Below are positions 18,331 through 26,837 of a stretch of 64,000 bases of DNA, one piece after another; the first letter of the stretch is position 1, and each line of letters opens with the position of its first letter. This DNA comes from Candidatus Dechloromonas phosphorivorans (lineage in GTDB: Bacteria > Pseudomonadota > Gammaproteobacteria > Burkholderiales > Rhodocyclaceae), in NCBI GenBank assembly GCA_016721185.1, contig JADKIP010000013.1, positions 1-64,000 of the forward strand. The letters are read 5' to 3'. The position numbers and the translations under genes are program-made. Below the pieces are notes generated by a model that worked only from the letters and a program-made list of their open reading frames with translations, did no database searches and was not told where the DNA came from.

Positions 18331-20316
18331 TCAGGCGCTCACCACGTCGGCTGGCTTTTCGCGCATCTCGGCGGGGGCCGGTTCCAGAATCCAGCCGTGA
18401 GCCACCTCGGTTTTCAGCTGCGCGTAAAAGGCGTCGATCTCGCCGCCGAAGCGCTGCCATAAATCCTTGGCGCTCATTTCGCCGTGGTGGCGGGCGAGGA
18501 TGGTGGCCAGCGGCGCCTGGGCTTTGATATCGGGGGCGGCGCCCAAGCGCAGCGGGGCAATCAATTCGGTTTGCGGGGCTTTCATGGGTTCCTCCTCTTG
18601 TTCGATGGCGATGCCGGTGAGGCTGGCGACGGCACTTGCCGAAAGTTGGGCACTCAGCCTCATGCGAGAAGCGGCTTGTTGTTCTAATGAGTCGCAATAG
18701 CGAAGCAGGCGACTTAAAGCGAGCAAAACACGCTCCTGCACTTTCAGAGAAGGAAGCGGAATCGGCAGCTCGTGGATAACTTGGCGTGATACGTTGCGCA
18801 TCGAATCACTGGTTCCAGTCGCTCGTTCCTTGTAGTACGTACGAGCCAAATCCGAGTTATTTACCAGATTCACCCACGGTTTAAGAGCGTTATCCAAGAG
18901 ATTCAGGCGAACAATTTTGTCGCTCATTAAAAGCTTCTCTGGGCAGTTATCAGGCGCGATAACACTCCGCGCCACTAACTCGGCAGTGTTTGCGCGGGAT
19001 AGCATGAAGTCGCCTGACTTTACTTCACACGCAGGTCTGGCCTCAAGCGAAAGCGGAAGACGTTTGTTCTCGTTTGGATTGAAGGTGCCCCATGTCACCG
19101 CACTAACCTTGAGCACGCCCCATTCACCGTCACGCCGGGGTTCCGCTTCGCATTTTGGACTCCAGCCTGATTCGGAATCAGACAACAAATCTTCTAACAG
19201 AACCCACCGCCATCCATTCGGGAGCGGAATTTCCTCATCCGCTTGTACAGATTTTGCGAATCGCTTGCCTGATTTCCTTCTCCCTAACTCTGCCAAGTAG
19301 ACATCAACTGTTGATGTATCAGTTGGTTCACTGAAGACATCAAGCGCACCGCGAATTGCAAGTTCTGATGCCATTTTTCTGAGATCGGCGACATCCTCCG
19401 GCGCATGAAACAGCCGCCCGAAGTTGTCGGCCAGGCGTGCCCAGGTGGTTTGCAGTTCGTGCGGGCTGGTGGCGCTGGCGACGGCTTGCAGGGTGGACTG
19501 GCGCAGCTTGTTTTGCAGTTTGCGGCGGGCCTGCTGCTGTGCTTCCAGTTTGTCGCACAAGGCCATCAGCTCATCGACTTTGGCGACGATGCGGGATTGC
19601 TCGGTGGACGGTGGCAGCGGCAAGGCGCGGGTCGCAAAATATTCCGTGGGCAATCGCTTTTGGCCTGCGGTGCCTGTCATGTTCTTTTCGCCTTCAATAG
19701 CGAAATACGGCGACCGCAAAAACAGGTAGATGTACCCCGGTAATATGCCGGAGTGAATCGGCCGGAATACGTGAAGTTCGGTCGTGCCTGCGCCGATGCT
19801 GTGCTCCAAACCATCAATAACCGCCGCCTTGCCGTTCTCAAAACATGGCGTGATCTTGGCAACGACGACATCGCCATTTCTGAAGTGAGTAAAGCCCTTC
19901 TTTATACGCCCCCACTTTTCAGCCTCTGGTGCAAGTGCCCCCATGTGGAATTCTGAGAATCCGCTCATCGGGATAAACGACGCAGCAGCTTCGTCTGGTG
20001 CATCGTTTCGCGGGCTAATTTCGCCAAGGTCAAGAAGGCGTGTCCAACACCATGTGGCAGGGAGCTCTATGGCTGACGGAATATCAAGCGCTTCAGCCTC
20101 CAGCTTTGGCAGGCGCTTGTACGCTTTTTCACGAATTAGCCGATCCCGTAATGTTGAGATATCGGCCAGTAACTCACGCGCATCGCCATCAGTATCGAGT
20201 TGAGACGTCAATGTGCCCGTAATGGCCAGCTGGTACACCATTTCACGGAGCTGCTGAACTCCCCCCGGCGCATTCGCAATATGCCCAAATTCCGCCAGAA
20301 ACTGCTGCGCGTCCAT
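18331..20316 (-). CDS. hsdS: Type I restriction-modification specificity subunit HsdS with C-terminal extension
   Basis: This 661-residue protein has two target-recognition halves (about 1-290 and 310-570), each with a DNA-contact region and a following coiled-coil conserved region (for example STEQSRIVAKVDELMALCDK near residue 235, and LPSLKVQERVLLALSRLLRY near 545). HsdS sets the DNA sequence recognised by HsdM and HsdR. Residues about 590-661 form an added tail after a KAPQTELIAPLRLG segment, with HGEMSAKDLWQRFGGEIDAF, which is not part of classical HsdS. It overlaps or abuts its neighbours on both sides, so it lies in one operon with the nuclease genes. Confidence 0.9.
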   Translation of the reverse strand: MDAQQFLAEFGHIANAPGGVQQLREMVYQLAITGTLTSQLDTDGDARELLADISTLRDRLIREKAYKRLPKLEAEALDIPSAIELPATWCWTRLLDLGEISPRNDAPDEAAASFIPMSGFSEFHMGALAPEAEKWGRIKKGFTHFRNGDVVVAKITPCFENGKAAVIDGLEHSIGAGTTELHVFRPIHSGILPGYIYLFLRSPYFAIEGEKNMTGTAGQKRLPTEYFATRALPLPPSTEQSRIVAKVDELMALCDKLEAQQQARRKLQNKLRQSTLQAVASATSPHELQTTWARLADNFGRLFHAPEDVADLRKMASELAIRGALDVFSEPTDTSTVDVYLAELGRRKSGKRFAKSVQADEEIPLPNGWRWVLLEDLLSDSESGWSPKCEAEPRRDGEWGVLKVSAVTWGTFNPNENKRLPLSLEARPACEVKSGDFMLSRANTAELVARSVIAPDNCPEKLLMSDKIVRLNLLDNALKPWVNLVNNSDLARTYYKERATGTSDSMRNVSRQVIHELPIPLPSLKVQERVLLALSRLLRYCDSLEQQAASRMRLSAQLSASAVASLTGIAIEQEEEPMKAPQTELIAPLRLGAAPDIKAQAPLATILARHHGEMSAKDLWQRFGGEIDAFYAQLKTEVAHGWILEPAPAEMREKPADVVSA

Positions 20317-21365
20317 CAGGCGTCCTCTCCACGGTTTTCCAGCCGGGCGCGTGAGCGGGCGATGGCTTCATGCAGCTTAGCTTGCAGCACTTCCCTGGGT
20401 GGCAAGGTAGTGAGGTACTCGGCGACGTGGATGCCGCTGGCGTCCAGTTCGAGCAATTCGATCTGCTCCTGCTTTTTGCCGCTGCACAGGATGATGCCCA
20501 AGGGCGGTGCCTCGCCGGGCTCTTGTTCATATTTCGCCAGCCAGCGCAGGTAAAGCTCCATCTGGCCTTTGTCGGCGGCCTTGAAATCGCCCAGCTTAAG
20601 CTCAATGGCCACCAGCCTTTTCAGGCGGCGGTTGTAGAGCAGCAGGTCGATATAGAAATCGTCGTTGTCGATCTGGATGCGTTTTTGGCGGGCGACGAAG
20701 GTGAAACCCGCGCCCAGTTCCAGCAGGAAGTTTTCCAGCTCGCGCAGGATGGCGTCTTCCAGGTCTTTTTCCAGGTAGCGGTCCTGCAGGCCGAGGAAGT
20801 CCAGTATGTAGGGGTCTTTCAGTACCAAGGCCGGGGTGATGGTGCCGGTTTGGCGCAGGGTGGCCAGCTCTTGTTCCAGCAGTTGCTCGGGTTGCTTCGA
20901 CAAGGCGGTGCGCTCGAAGAGCTGGGAGTCCAGCCGGTCTTGCAGGGTGCGGGTGCTCCAGCCTTCCTGCTGGCACATTTGCAGGTAGAAGTCGCGTTTG
21001 AGCGGATCGTCGATGTAGATCAGGGTTTTGATGTGCGTCCAGCTCAATTGTCTCCGCACTGCGGAGACAATTTCCTCCGACGGAATGGCTTCGGCAAAAC
21101 GTAGCATGTGGCGCAGGTTTTTGCTGGAGAAGCCGCGCCCGTAGTCGGCTGCCAATTGTCTCGACAGTGCCGAGACAATCTGCTCGCCGTAGGTGGCGCG
21201 TTCGCTGCTCAGCACTTCGGTGCGAATGCGGTGGCCGATGTGCCAATAAAGCATCGTCAGCGCACTGTTGACCGCAGCAGCCAGTTGGCCACGGCTTTGT
21301 TCGATCAGTTGGCGGATGTCGCCCAGCAATTGCGGTGCGGCGATCTCCGGTGCCACGGGCTTCAT
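20316..21365 (-). CDS. DUF1016 (YhcG/RpnC-like) PDDEXK nuclease
   Basis: The 349-residue product matches the DUF1016 family: an N-terminal domain with LTMLYWHIGHRI, GFSSKNLRHMLRFAEAIP and LSWTHIKTLIYIDDPLKRDF, and a C-terminal PDDEXK nuclease with DNDDFYIDLLLYNRRLKRLV and AIELKLGDFKAADKGQMELY (the D and ExK catalytic positions). It overlaps hsdM (ATGA at 21362-21365) and shares 1 base with hsdS. Such nucleases are often carried inside type I restriction loci; their role is not settled but defence-related cleavage is likely. Confidence 0.88.
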   Translation of the reverse strand: MKPVAPEIAAPQLLGDIRQLIEQSRGQLAAAVNSALTMLYWHIGHRIRTEVLSSERATYGEQIVSALSRQLAADYGRGFSSKNLRHMLRFAEAIPSEEIVSAVRRQLSWTHIKTLIYIDDPLKRDFYLQMCQQEGWSTRTLQDRLDSQLFERTALSKQPEQLLEQELATLRQTGTITPALVLKDPYILDFLGLQDRYLEKDLEDAILRELENFLLELGAGFTFVARQKRIQIDNDDFYIDLLLYNRRLKRLVAIELKLGDFKAADKGQMELYLRWLAKYEQEPGEAPPLGIILCSGKKQEQIELLELDASGIHVAEYLTTLPPREVLQAKLHEAIARSRARLENRGEDA

Positions 21366-23176
21366 GCTTCGGCCTCCGGGCTGAAGTGATGCGCCAGTGC
21401 GGCGGCCAGTTCGCTTTTGAGCTGGTTTTCGGTTTCTTCGATTTCGCCCAGCAGTTTTTTGTATTTCTCCAGCAGCACGTCCGGGTCGTGGGTTTCTTCT
21501 TCCGGCGCGTTGGGGTTTTTGATGTCGAGGTTGAAGATGGGCCAGTAGATGCGGTCGCCCGCTGCCTGCGCATCACGCGCTTGCAGGCGCAGCGGTTCGG
21601 CTTTGGCGCGCAGTTCGGCAATCTGGGCGTCGACCGTTTCGCGGTAGGCGGCGTCGGTGGTGCCGACCAGGCTCTTGCGCAAGTCGCCCGCTTCGCCTTC
21701 CAGCGCGGCGGCCTGGTTATTCAGGTCTTCGGCGCGTTGCCAGTGCGGCTTTGCGGCAGCTTCGGCTTGCTCGCGCTTAGTTTTGAAATCGACCTTCCAG
21801 GCTTTTTTGTCAGTTATATCTGGATCGGCGTTGTATTGCTCACGCTTGGTAAAGTTATCAGCTTCGTCTCCCCACCAGTCTTTGATCGGGTCGAACTCTT
21901 CAATTCGAATCGGCTTGGTTTTTGAGTAACTTTTGTATCCCGTAGGGTAGGTGTGCTCGCAGAACCAGATGGTGTCGGTGTGGAAGTGCTCAGTGCCATC
22001 GTCCACCGTGGCACCCTTGGTGAAGAACAGCAGGTTGGTTTTGATGGTGGTATATGGTGCGAACACGCCCTTGGGCAAACGGATGATGGTGTGCAGCTTG
22101 CAGTCGCGCAGCAGCAGTTTTTTCAGCGTGCCCTTGATGCCATCGCCAAACAAAAAGCCATCGGGCAGCACCACGGCGGCACGGCCGTTTTCCTTGAGCA
22201 GCTTCTTGATGATGAGCGCCATGAACATGTCGGCGGTTTCGCGGGTGCGCAGGTCGGCCGGGTAGTCGCTGCCGACGCCATCATCTTCATAGCCGCCAAA
22301 GGGCGGGTTGGTGATGATGCAATCGACCTTGTCGTTGGCGTTCCATTCGTTCCAGCCGATGCCCAGCGTGTTGCGATGCTCGATCTGGCTGGGCACGTCG
22401 ATGCCGTGCAGCAGCATGTTGGTGGTGCACAGCAGGTGGGGCAGCTGCTTTTTTTCGATGCCGTGAATCAGCGTCTCAATGGCACGTTTGTCTTCGGCAC
22501 TGGATTTGGTAGTGATCTGGTTGCGGAAGTGGTCGATGGCCGCCGTCAAGAAGCCACCGGTGCCGCAGGCTGGGTCCATTACGGTTTCGCGCTTGTCCAG
22601 ACGCGGGTTGACGCGGTCGGCCATGAAGGCGGTGATGGCTCGTGGGGTGTAGAACTCGCCCGCGTTGCCGGCGCCGCGCAAGTCGTTGAGCATTTGTTCG
22701 TACACGTCACCGAGTTGGGCCCGCTCCTTGAAGTCATCGAAGTGAATGGCTTCTTCAAGTTTCTCGATGACGGCGAGCAACTGTGTGCCGGATTTCATGT
22801 AGTTGTTGGCATCTTCAAAGACGCTGCGGATCACCGCTTGCTGGGCGCCTTTGGCGGCGTCCAGCTCTTTGAGCTGAGGGAACAGCCGGTTATTGACGAA
22901 GCTGATGATCTCGCTGGGCGCGATCTGTGGCTGCTTCTTGCCATCTTTGCCCGGCACATACGCCGCCCAGTTTCGCCAACGGAATTCTTCGGGGAAAGGG
23001 GATGCGTACGACTTGCCCTGATCCTTGGCGTCGTCTTCCCATTCCTCCTCACGCTGATCGAAGACCTTGAGGAAGAGCATCCAGGTGAGCTGGCCGAGGC
23101 GCTGGGCGTCGCCGTCGACGCCGTCGTCCTTGCGCATGATGTCCTGGATGGATTTGATGGTGCTGCTGAGATTCAT
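21362..23176 (-). CDS. hsdM: Type I restriction-modification DNA methyltransferase HsdM
   Basis: This 604-residue adenine methyltransferase starts MNLSSTIKSIQDIMRKDDGV. The SAM-binding motif DPACGTGGFL is at 201-210 and the catalytic NPPFGG at 290-295. The N-terminal helical domain precedes residue 170. The C-terminal part (about 500-600) is helical. It methylates host DNA at the site given by HsdS. It is preceded by hsdR (stop at 23212), with a gap of 35 bases, and overlaps the DUF1016 gene. Confidence 0.95.
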   Translation of the reverse strand: MNLSSTIKSIQDIMRKDDGVDGDAQRLGQLTWMLFLKVFDQREEEWEDDAKDQGKSYASPFPEEFRWRNWAAYVPGKDGKKQPQIAPSEIISFVNNRLFPQLKELDAAKGAQQAVIRSVFEDANNYMKSGTQLLAVIEKLEEAIHFDDFKERAQLGDVYEQMLNDLRGAGNAGEFYTPRAITAFMADRVNPRLDKRETVMDPACGTGGFLTAAIDHFRNQITTKSSAEDKRAIETLIHGIEKKQLPHLLCTTNMLLHGIDVPSQIEHRNTLGIGWNEWNANDKVDCIITNPPFGGYEDDGVGSDYPADLRTRETADMFMALIIKKLLKENGRAAVVLPDGFLFGDGIKGTLKKLLLRDCKLHTIIRLPKGVFAPYTTIKTNLLFFTKGATVDDGTEHFHTDTIWFCEHTYPTGYKSYSKTKPIRIEEFDPIKDWWGDEADNFTKREQYNADPDITDKKAWKVDFKTKREQAEAAAKPHWQRAEDLNNQAAALEGEAGDLRKSLVGTTDAAYRETVDAQIAELRAKAEPLRLQARDAQAAGDRIYWPIFNLDIKNPNAPEEETHDPDVLLEKYKKLLGEIEETENQLKSELAAALAHHFSPEAEA

Positions 23177-23211
23177 TGCTTGGTGCTCTTTTCGTTAGGC
23201 CTGACAGGAAA

Positions 23212-25647
23212 TTAGGCTTGCTTTTGTTCAGGTAAGTCGTAAAGGGCTTGTTCGAGCTCGTGCACGGCTTGGGTGTATTGCTCGACGCTGCCGAAAATGC
23301 CGCGCCGGATTTGGGTTTTGCTGCCAAACTGATCGAAGGGCGGTAGCTCCAGCACCTTGGCGTCTTCAATGTCTTGAACGCCGTGGTCGGCGAATTTGTC
23401 GAGCAGGGCTTCAAGTACGGCGCGGGCCTGCTCGCCGTATTTGCCAAAAACATCGCGCTTCTTGACGTTGTTGGCCCGCTCGCGACGGGTGAGTGGTTTT
23501 TGATCGAAGGCGACGTGGGCAACCAAGTCAAAAACATCCAGTTCACTGCCGTTGGCAACCGCCTGCTGCAGGATTTCCAACGGTACGCCATGCTCGGCCA
23601 GTTCTTCCAGTACGGCCTGCTTGCGTTCGGCACTGTTCCAGCGGCGCAGGAAGTCAGTCATGGTGCCGAATTCGGCTTGCAGCGCTTTCCGGATGTCGTC
23701 CTTGAGTAGAACGCGGTAGTCCTCGGTGATGAGCTTGCCGTCGGCATCGAGGTATTGCGAACGCTCCACGGCCAAGCGCACATTGACGTCGTCGATCACG
23801 TATTTGATACGGCCGCCACCGCCCATATCGCCGCCGGGGTCATCGCCACCCGTCGCTCCAGGTCCATACGGTGGAGGTTCAGGTTCCCCGACACCCGGTG
23901 GATTCGTGCCTTCCGGCGGCACGATGTCTGGTGGAACTACAGGTTCGTCGGGCTTGGGTTCGTAGATCACCACGGGCTCGCCATCGAAATCCGGGTCGGC
24001 AAACAGGCGCGTGGCACCCTTGAAGTCCATGATGGTGAAGTAGAGCTTCTGGTAGTCCTCACGCAGGCGGGTGCCACGGCCAATGATCTGCTTGAACTCG
24101 GTCATCGAGTTGATGTTCTGGTCCAGCACGATGAGCTTGCAGGTCTTGGCATCAACGCCGGTGGTGAGCAACTTGGAGGTGGTGGCGATGACCGGGTAAG
24201 GCTCGTCGTTGTCGATGAAGTAGGAGAGCTGGGCCTTGCCTTCGTTGTCGTCGCCGGTGATGCGCATCACGTAGCGGCGGTTGCTGGCCGCGGCCGGGAT
24301 CAGCTTCACCAGCTCCTGCCGCATGCGTTCGGCGTGGTCTTGATCGTCACAAAAGACGATGGTCTTGGCCATCGGATCGGTGGCCTTGAGGTATTCCCAC
24401 ACCTTGCTGGCAACGAGCTTGGTGCGTTTTTCCAGCACCAGCGTGCGGTCGAAATCCTTGGTGCTGTACTGGCGTTGCTCAACCGCCTGGCCGAGCTTGT
24501 CGACCTTGCCTTTTTCGGGCGTGTAGCCCACGGCATCGACATCGGTGGCGATGCGAATGACTTTGTACGGCGCAAGGAACCCGTCTTCGATGCCCTGCTT
24601 GAGCGAATAGGTGTAAATCGGTTCGCCGAAGTAGGTGGCGTTGCTGACCTCCTTGGTTTCTTTCGGCGTGGCGGTCAGGCCGATGTGCGTGGCACTGCTG
24701 AAGTATTCGAGCACATCGCGCCAGGCTGAATCGTCTGCTGCACTGCCCCGGTGGCATTCATCGACAACGATCAGGTCGAAGAAATCGGCCGGGAACTGCT
24801 TGTAGATCTGCTTCCATTCTTCCTTGCCGGTGACCGCCTGATAAAGGGCAAGATAGATTTCGTAGTTCTTCTTGATCTCGCGATTGGTGACCTTGTGCAT
24901 GACCTCGCCAAAGGGTGCGAAGTCTTGCTGCATGGTTTGATCGACGAGGATGTTGCGGTCGGCCAAAAACAAGATGCGTTTTTTGGCCTTGGCCTTCCAC
25001 ATGCGCCAGATGATCTGGAATGCGGTGTAGGTTTTGCCGGTGCCGGTGGCCATGACCAGCAGCACGCGTTGTTGGCCTTTGGCAATGGCTTCGACGGCGC
25101 GGTTGATGGCTACGCGCTGGTAGTAACGCGGTTCGCGGCCGCTGCCGTCGGTGTAGAACGGTTGCTCGATGAGTTTGACGGCTTCGGGCGCGGCCAGCCC
25201 TTTCCACTGTTGGTACAGCGGCCAAAGATCATCCAATGAAGGAAATTCGCTGAGCTGGAGCTCGCGCTCGACGGGCTGGGTAATGCCGGTACGGTCATGA
25301 ATCAAAAAACCACTGCCGTTGCTGCTGATGGCAAAGGGAGCGTCCAGCATTTCGGCATAGGCCAGCGCCTGCTGCAGGCCGTGCCCCACAGAAAACTTCG
25401 CTTGTTTGGCTTCAACGACGGCAATGGGAACGTTGGGGCGGGCGTAGAGGACGAAGTCGGCACGCTTCGGGCCACCTTTTGCATCTGGATTTTTAATGCG
25501 TGCCGCAAGCTTGCCACGCACCATCACGCGGCCATCGGTAAGCCTCACTTCCTCGCGGAACTGATGCTGCTGCCAGCCCGCCTGCACGATGGCAGGCGTG
25601 ATGAACTTGGTGCAGATATCGCGCTCACTGAGCTGGCATTTGTCCAT
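23212..25647 (-). CDS. hsdR: Type I restriction endonuclease subunit HsdR
   Basis: The ATG at 25647 (MDKCQLSERD) has a good ribosome site AAGGGGAG about 10 bases upstream, so I prefer it to an earlier start that would overlap the HTH gene; this gives 811 residues. The nuclease domain has D64 and VVEAK (Glu79, Lys81). The SF2 translocase has Walker A MATGTGKTYTAF (about 199-210), a DECHRGS box near residue 295, LTATPKETKE and the Arg-rich motif QIIGRGTRLRED near residue 540. A Gly/Pro-rich linker (PPPYGPGATGGDDPGGDMGG) separates a C-terminal helical domain. It cuts unmodified DNA after translocation. Confidence 0.95.
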   Translation of the reverse strand: MDKCQLSERDICTKFITPAIVQAGWQQHQFREEVRLTDGRVMVRGKLAARIKNPDAKGGPKRADFVLYARPNVPIAVVEAKQAKFSVGHGLQQALAYAEMLDAPFAISSNGSGFLIHDRTGITQPVERELQLSEFPSLDDLWPLYQQWKGLAAPEAVKLIEQPFYTDGSGREPRYYQRVAINRAVEAIAKGQQRVLLVMATGTGKTYTAFQIIWRMWKAKAKKRILFLADRNILVDQTMQQDFAPFGEVMHKVTNREIKKNYEIYLALYQAVTGKEEWKQIYKQFPADFFDLIVVDECHRGSAADDSAWRDVLEYFSSATHIGLTATPKETKEVSNATYFGEPIYTYSLKQGIEDGFLAPYKVIRIATDVDAVGYTPEKGKVDKLGQAVEQRQYSTKDFDRTLVLEKRTKLVASKVWEYLKATDPMAKTIVFCDDQDHAERMRQELVKLIPAAASNRRYVMRITGDDNEGKAQLSYFIDNDEPYPVIATTSKLLTTGVDAKTCKLIVLDQNINSMTEFKQIIGRGTRLREDYQKLYFTIMDFKGATRLFADPDFDGEPVVIYEPKPDEPVVPPDIVPPEGTNPPGVGEPEPPPYGPGATGGDDPGGDMGGGGRIKYVIDDVNVRLAVERSQYLDADGKLITEDYRVLLKDDIRKALQAEFGTMTDFLRRWNSAERKQAVLEELAEHGVPLEILQQAVANGSELDVFDLVAHVAFDQKPLTRRERANNVKKRDVFGKYGEQARAVLEALLDKFADHGVQDIEDAKVLELPPFDQFGSKTQIRRGIFGSVEQYTQAVHELEQALYDLPEQKQA

Positions 25648-25663
25648 GTCGTGCACTCTCCCC

Positions 25664-25912
25664 TTACTCGTGCTCTTTTTCTTCGTTGGCACCGCCTGCG
25701 CGCACCCAGCCATCAACCTCTGACACTTGGAACTTCCATAGCCGCCCTACGCGATGCGCAGGCAGGCCTTTACGGTCGATCCACCGGTAGATCGAGTCGC
25801 GGGTGACCCCCAGATGCTCGGCAATCTGATCCACGGACGCCCAAGGTTCAGCAGTCAAGGCGGCACTCCGGTATAACGGGTTCGGGTCGCATAAAGTCTG
25901 TTTTAGTCGCAA
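25664..25912 (-). CDS. Helix-turn-helix DNA-binding protein (excisionase/AlpA-like)
   Basis: This 82-residue protein has a MerR/HTH_17-type motif: WASVDQIAEHLGVTRDSIYR followed by WIDRKGLPAHRVGRLWKFQV, as in excisionase-family regulators. It ends 16 bases before hsdR and is likely the first gene of the defence operon, so an autoregulatory role is plausible (inference). Its N-terminus before residue 20 may be an over-extension: a shorter start is possible but less clear. Confidence 0.85.
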   Translation of the reverse strand: MRLKQTLCDPNPLYRSAALTAEPWASVDQIAEHLGVTRDSIYRWIDRKGLPAHRVGRLWKFQVSEVDGWVRAGGANEEKEHE

Positions 25913-26110
25913 ACGTGCAATCTATCAGTTTGCTGAGTGGCATGCGAGTGATAAATGCCTAAGGCATGAATAATGGTTTGATTTTTTGATTTAACGGTGC
26001 GCTAATTTGGTCCGGCTATAACGAAGCGGGTATCGGTCTTAAAACGTGAATGTCAACAGAACAATTGCTATGTGGCTGCATATCAATACATTGCTGCTCG
26101 TAACGGCGAT
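25913..26110. other. Intergenic region upstream of the defence operon
   Basis: An AT-richer stretch of about 200 bases that must contain the promoter of the HTH-hsdRMS operon on the minus strand. I see no confident -35/-10 pair and no operator palindrome. Its lower GC than the surroundings fits the border of a horizontally acquired defence island. Confidence 0.4.
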
Positions 26111-26470
26111 TCTATAATTCGACGGCGGGTGGACCGTGTATTACTGGTCCCAAGCCGCGAAAACTCGAACGGCCGGATTGGCCGAGTACCAGCCCCCCCC
26201 CGCCAGCCTGACTTCGCTTTATCCTGCGCCAGCCCAACAGGCAGCCGCTCAGGGAGAGCGCTCCGCCGAACAAAAAATGCACCACGATGACTGAGGTCAC
26301 GCGCCCACGGTTGGACGACGAGTGGGGCGCTGTCGTGGTGGTTGGCGAGGAGGCTGATGTAGCCGCTTTCCTGGGTGATATAGAAGATGCTGTATTCGGT
26401 GTCGGCGAAGCTCAGGCGGGTGACGGGGAAGCTGCGCGGGGCGTGGCGTAGCGGGTAGTAGCGAAAATCT
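26110..26470 (-). pseudogene. Membrane-protein remnant, possibly PepSY-associated
   Basis: Fragments on the minus strand give SFPVTRLSFADTEYSIFYIT and SGYISLLANHHDS near 26430-26330, and then in another frame VIVVHFLFGGALSLSGCLLG followed by basic WRRIKRS near 26290-26210. A soluble part followed by a membrane helix and a basic tail recalls C-terminal ends of PepSY-type reductase-like membrane proteins, but this is a weak match. The start is missing and the frame is broken, so it is a decayed end fragment. Confidence 0.35.
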
Positions 26471-26507
26471 GGCTGATTTAGCCAGTCGACCGTAACATTT
26501 GTCTCGG

Positions 26508-26837
26508 GTCAGAATTTTTGGCCGGCCAGCCCGATTTCATCAAGCGTTAGCGCCGGTTGCGGCTGCCCATCGCGCTCGATCAGCAAGCTCTGCGCCTGAG
26601 CATCGTTTTGCTTGGTCAATGCTTGGCCGGCGAAGCGCAGCCATTCTATTTCTCGGCTACCGGGGGCGATGGTGGGAATCCACTTGAGTGCTTCGGCGTC
26701 AAGTTCGCCGCCGGCCAGCCACCAGCGCCCGGCGGTCTTGATTCGTCCGCCAAACTATCGAACAGCGCCTGGCCTTTGTCGTTGAGCGAGCAGTACGGGC
26801 CGGTGCTAGGGGCGAAAGCCGGGTTTGACGACCTCGC
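26508..26837 (-). pseudogene. Broken unknown gene downstream of cobJ
   Basis: After the cobJ stop, the minus strand shows GPYCSLNDKGQALFDSLADE in one frame (about 26800-26740) and then WWLAGGELDAEALKWIPTIA, with EIEWLRFAGQALTKQNDAQA and a final DEIGLAGQKF in another, ending at 26508. One base change near 26735 would join them. I do not recognise the family. Position directly after cobJ suggests a link with corrin synthesis, but nothing in the sequence proves it. Confidence 0.4.

Noticed and set aside
21953..23215. A 420-codon open frame on the plus strand
   Set aside because: It mirrors hsdM (NPPFGG and DPACGTGGF on the minus strand) and shows the typical low-complexity of GC-rich antisense frames.
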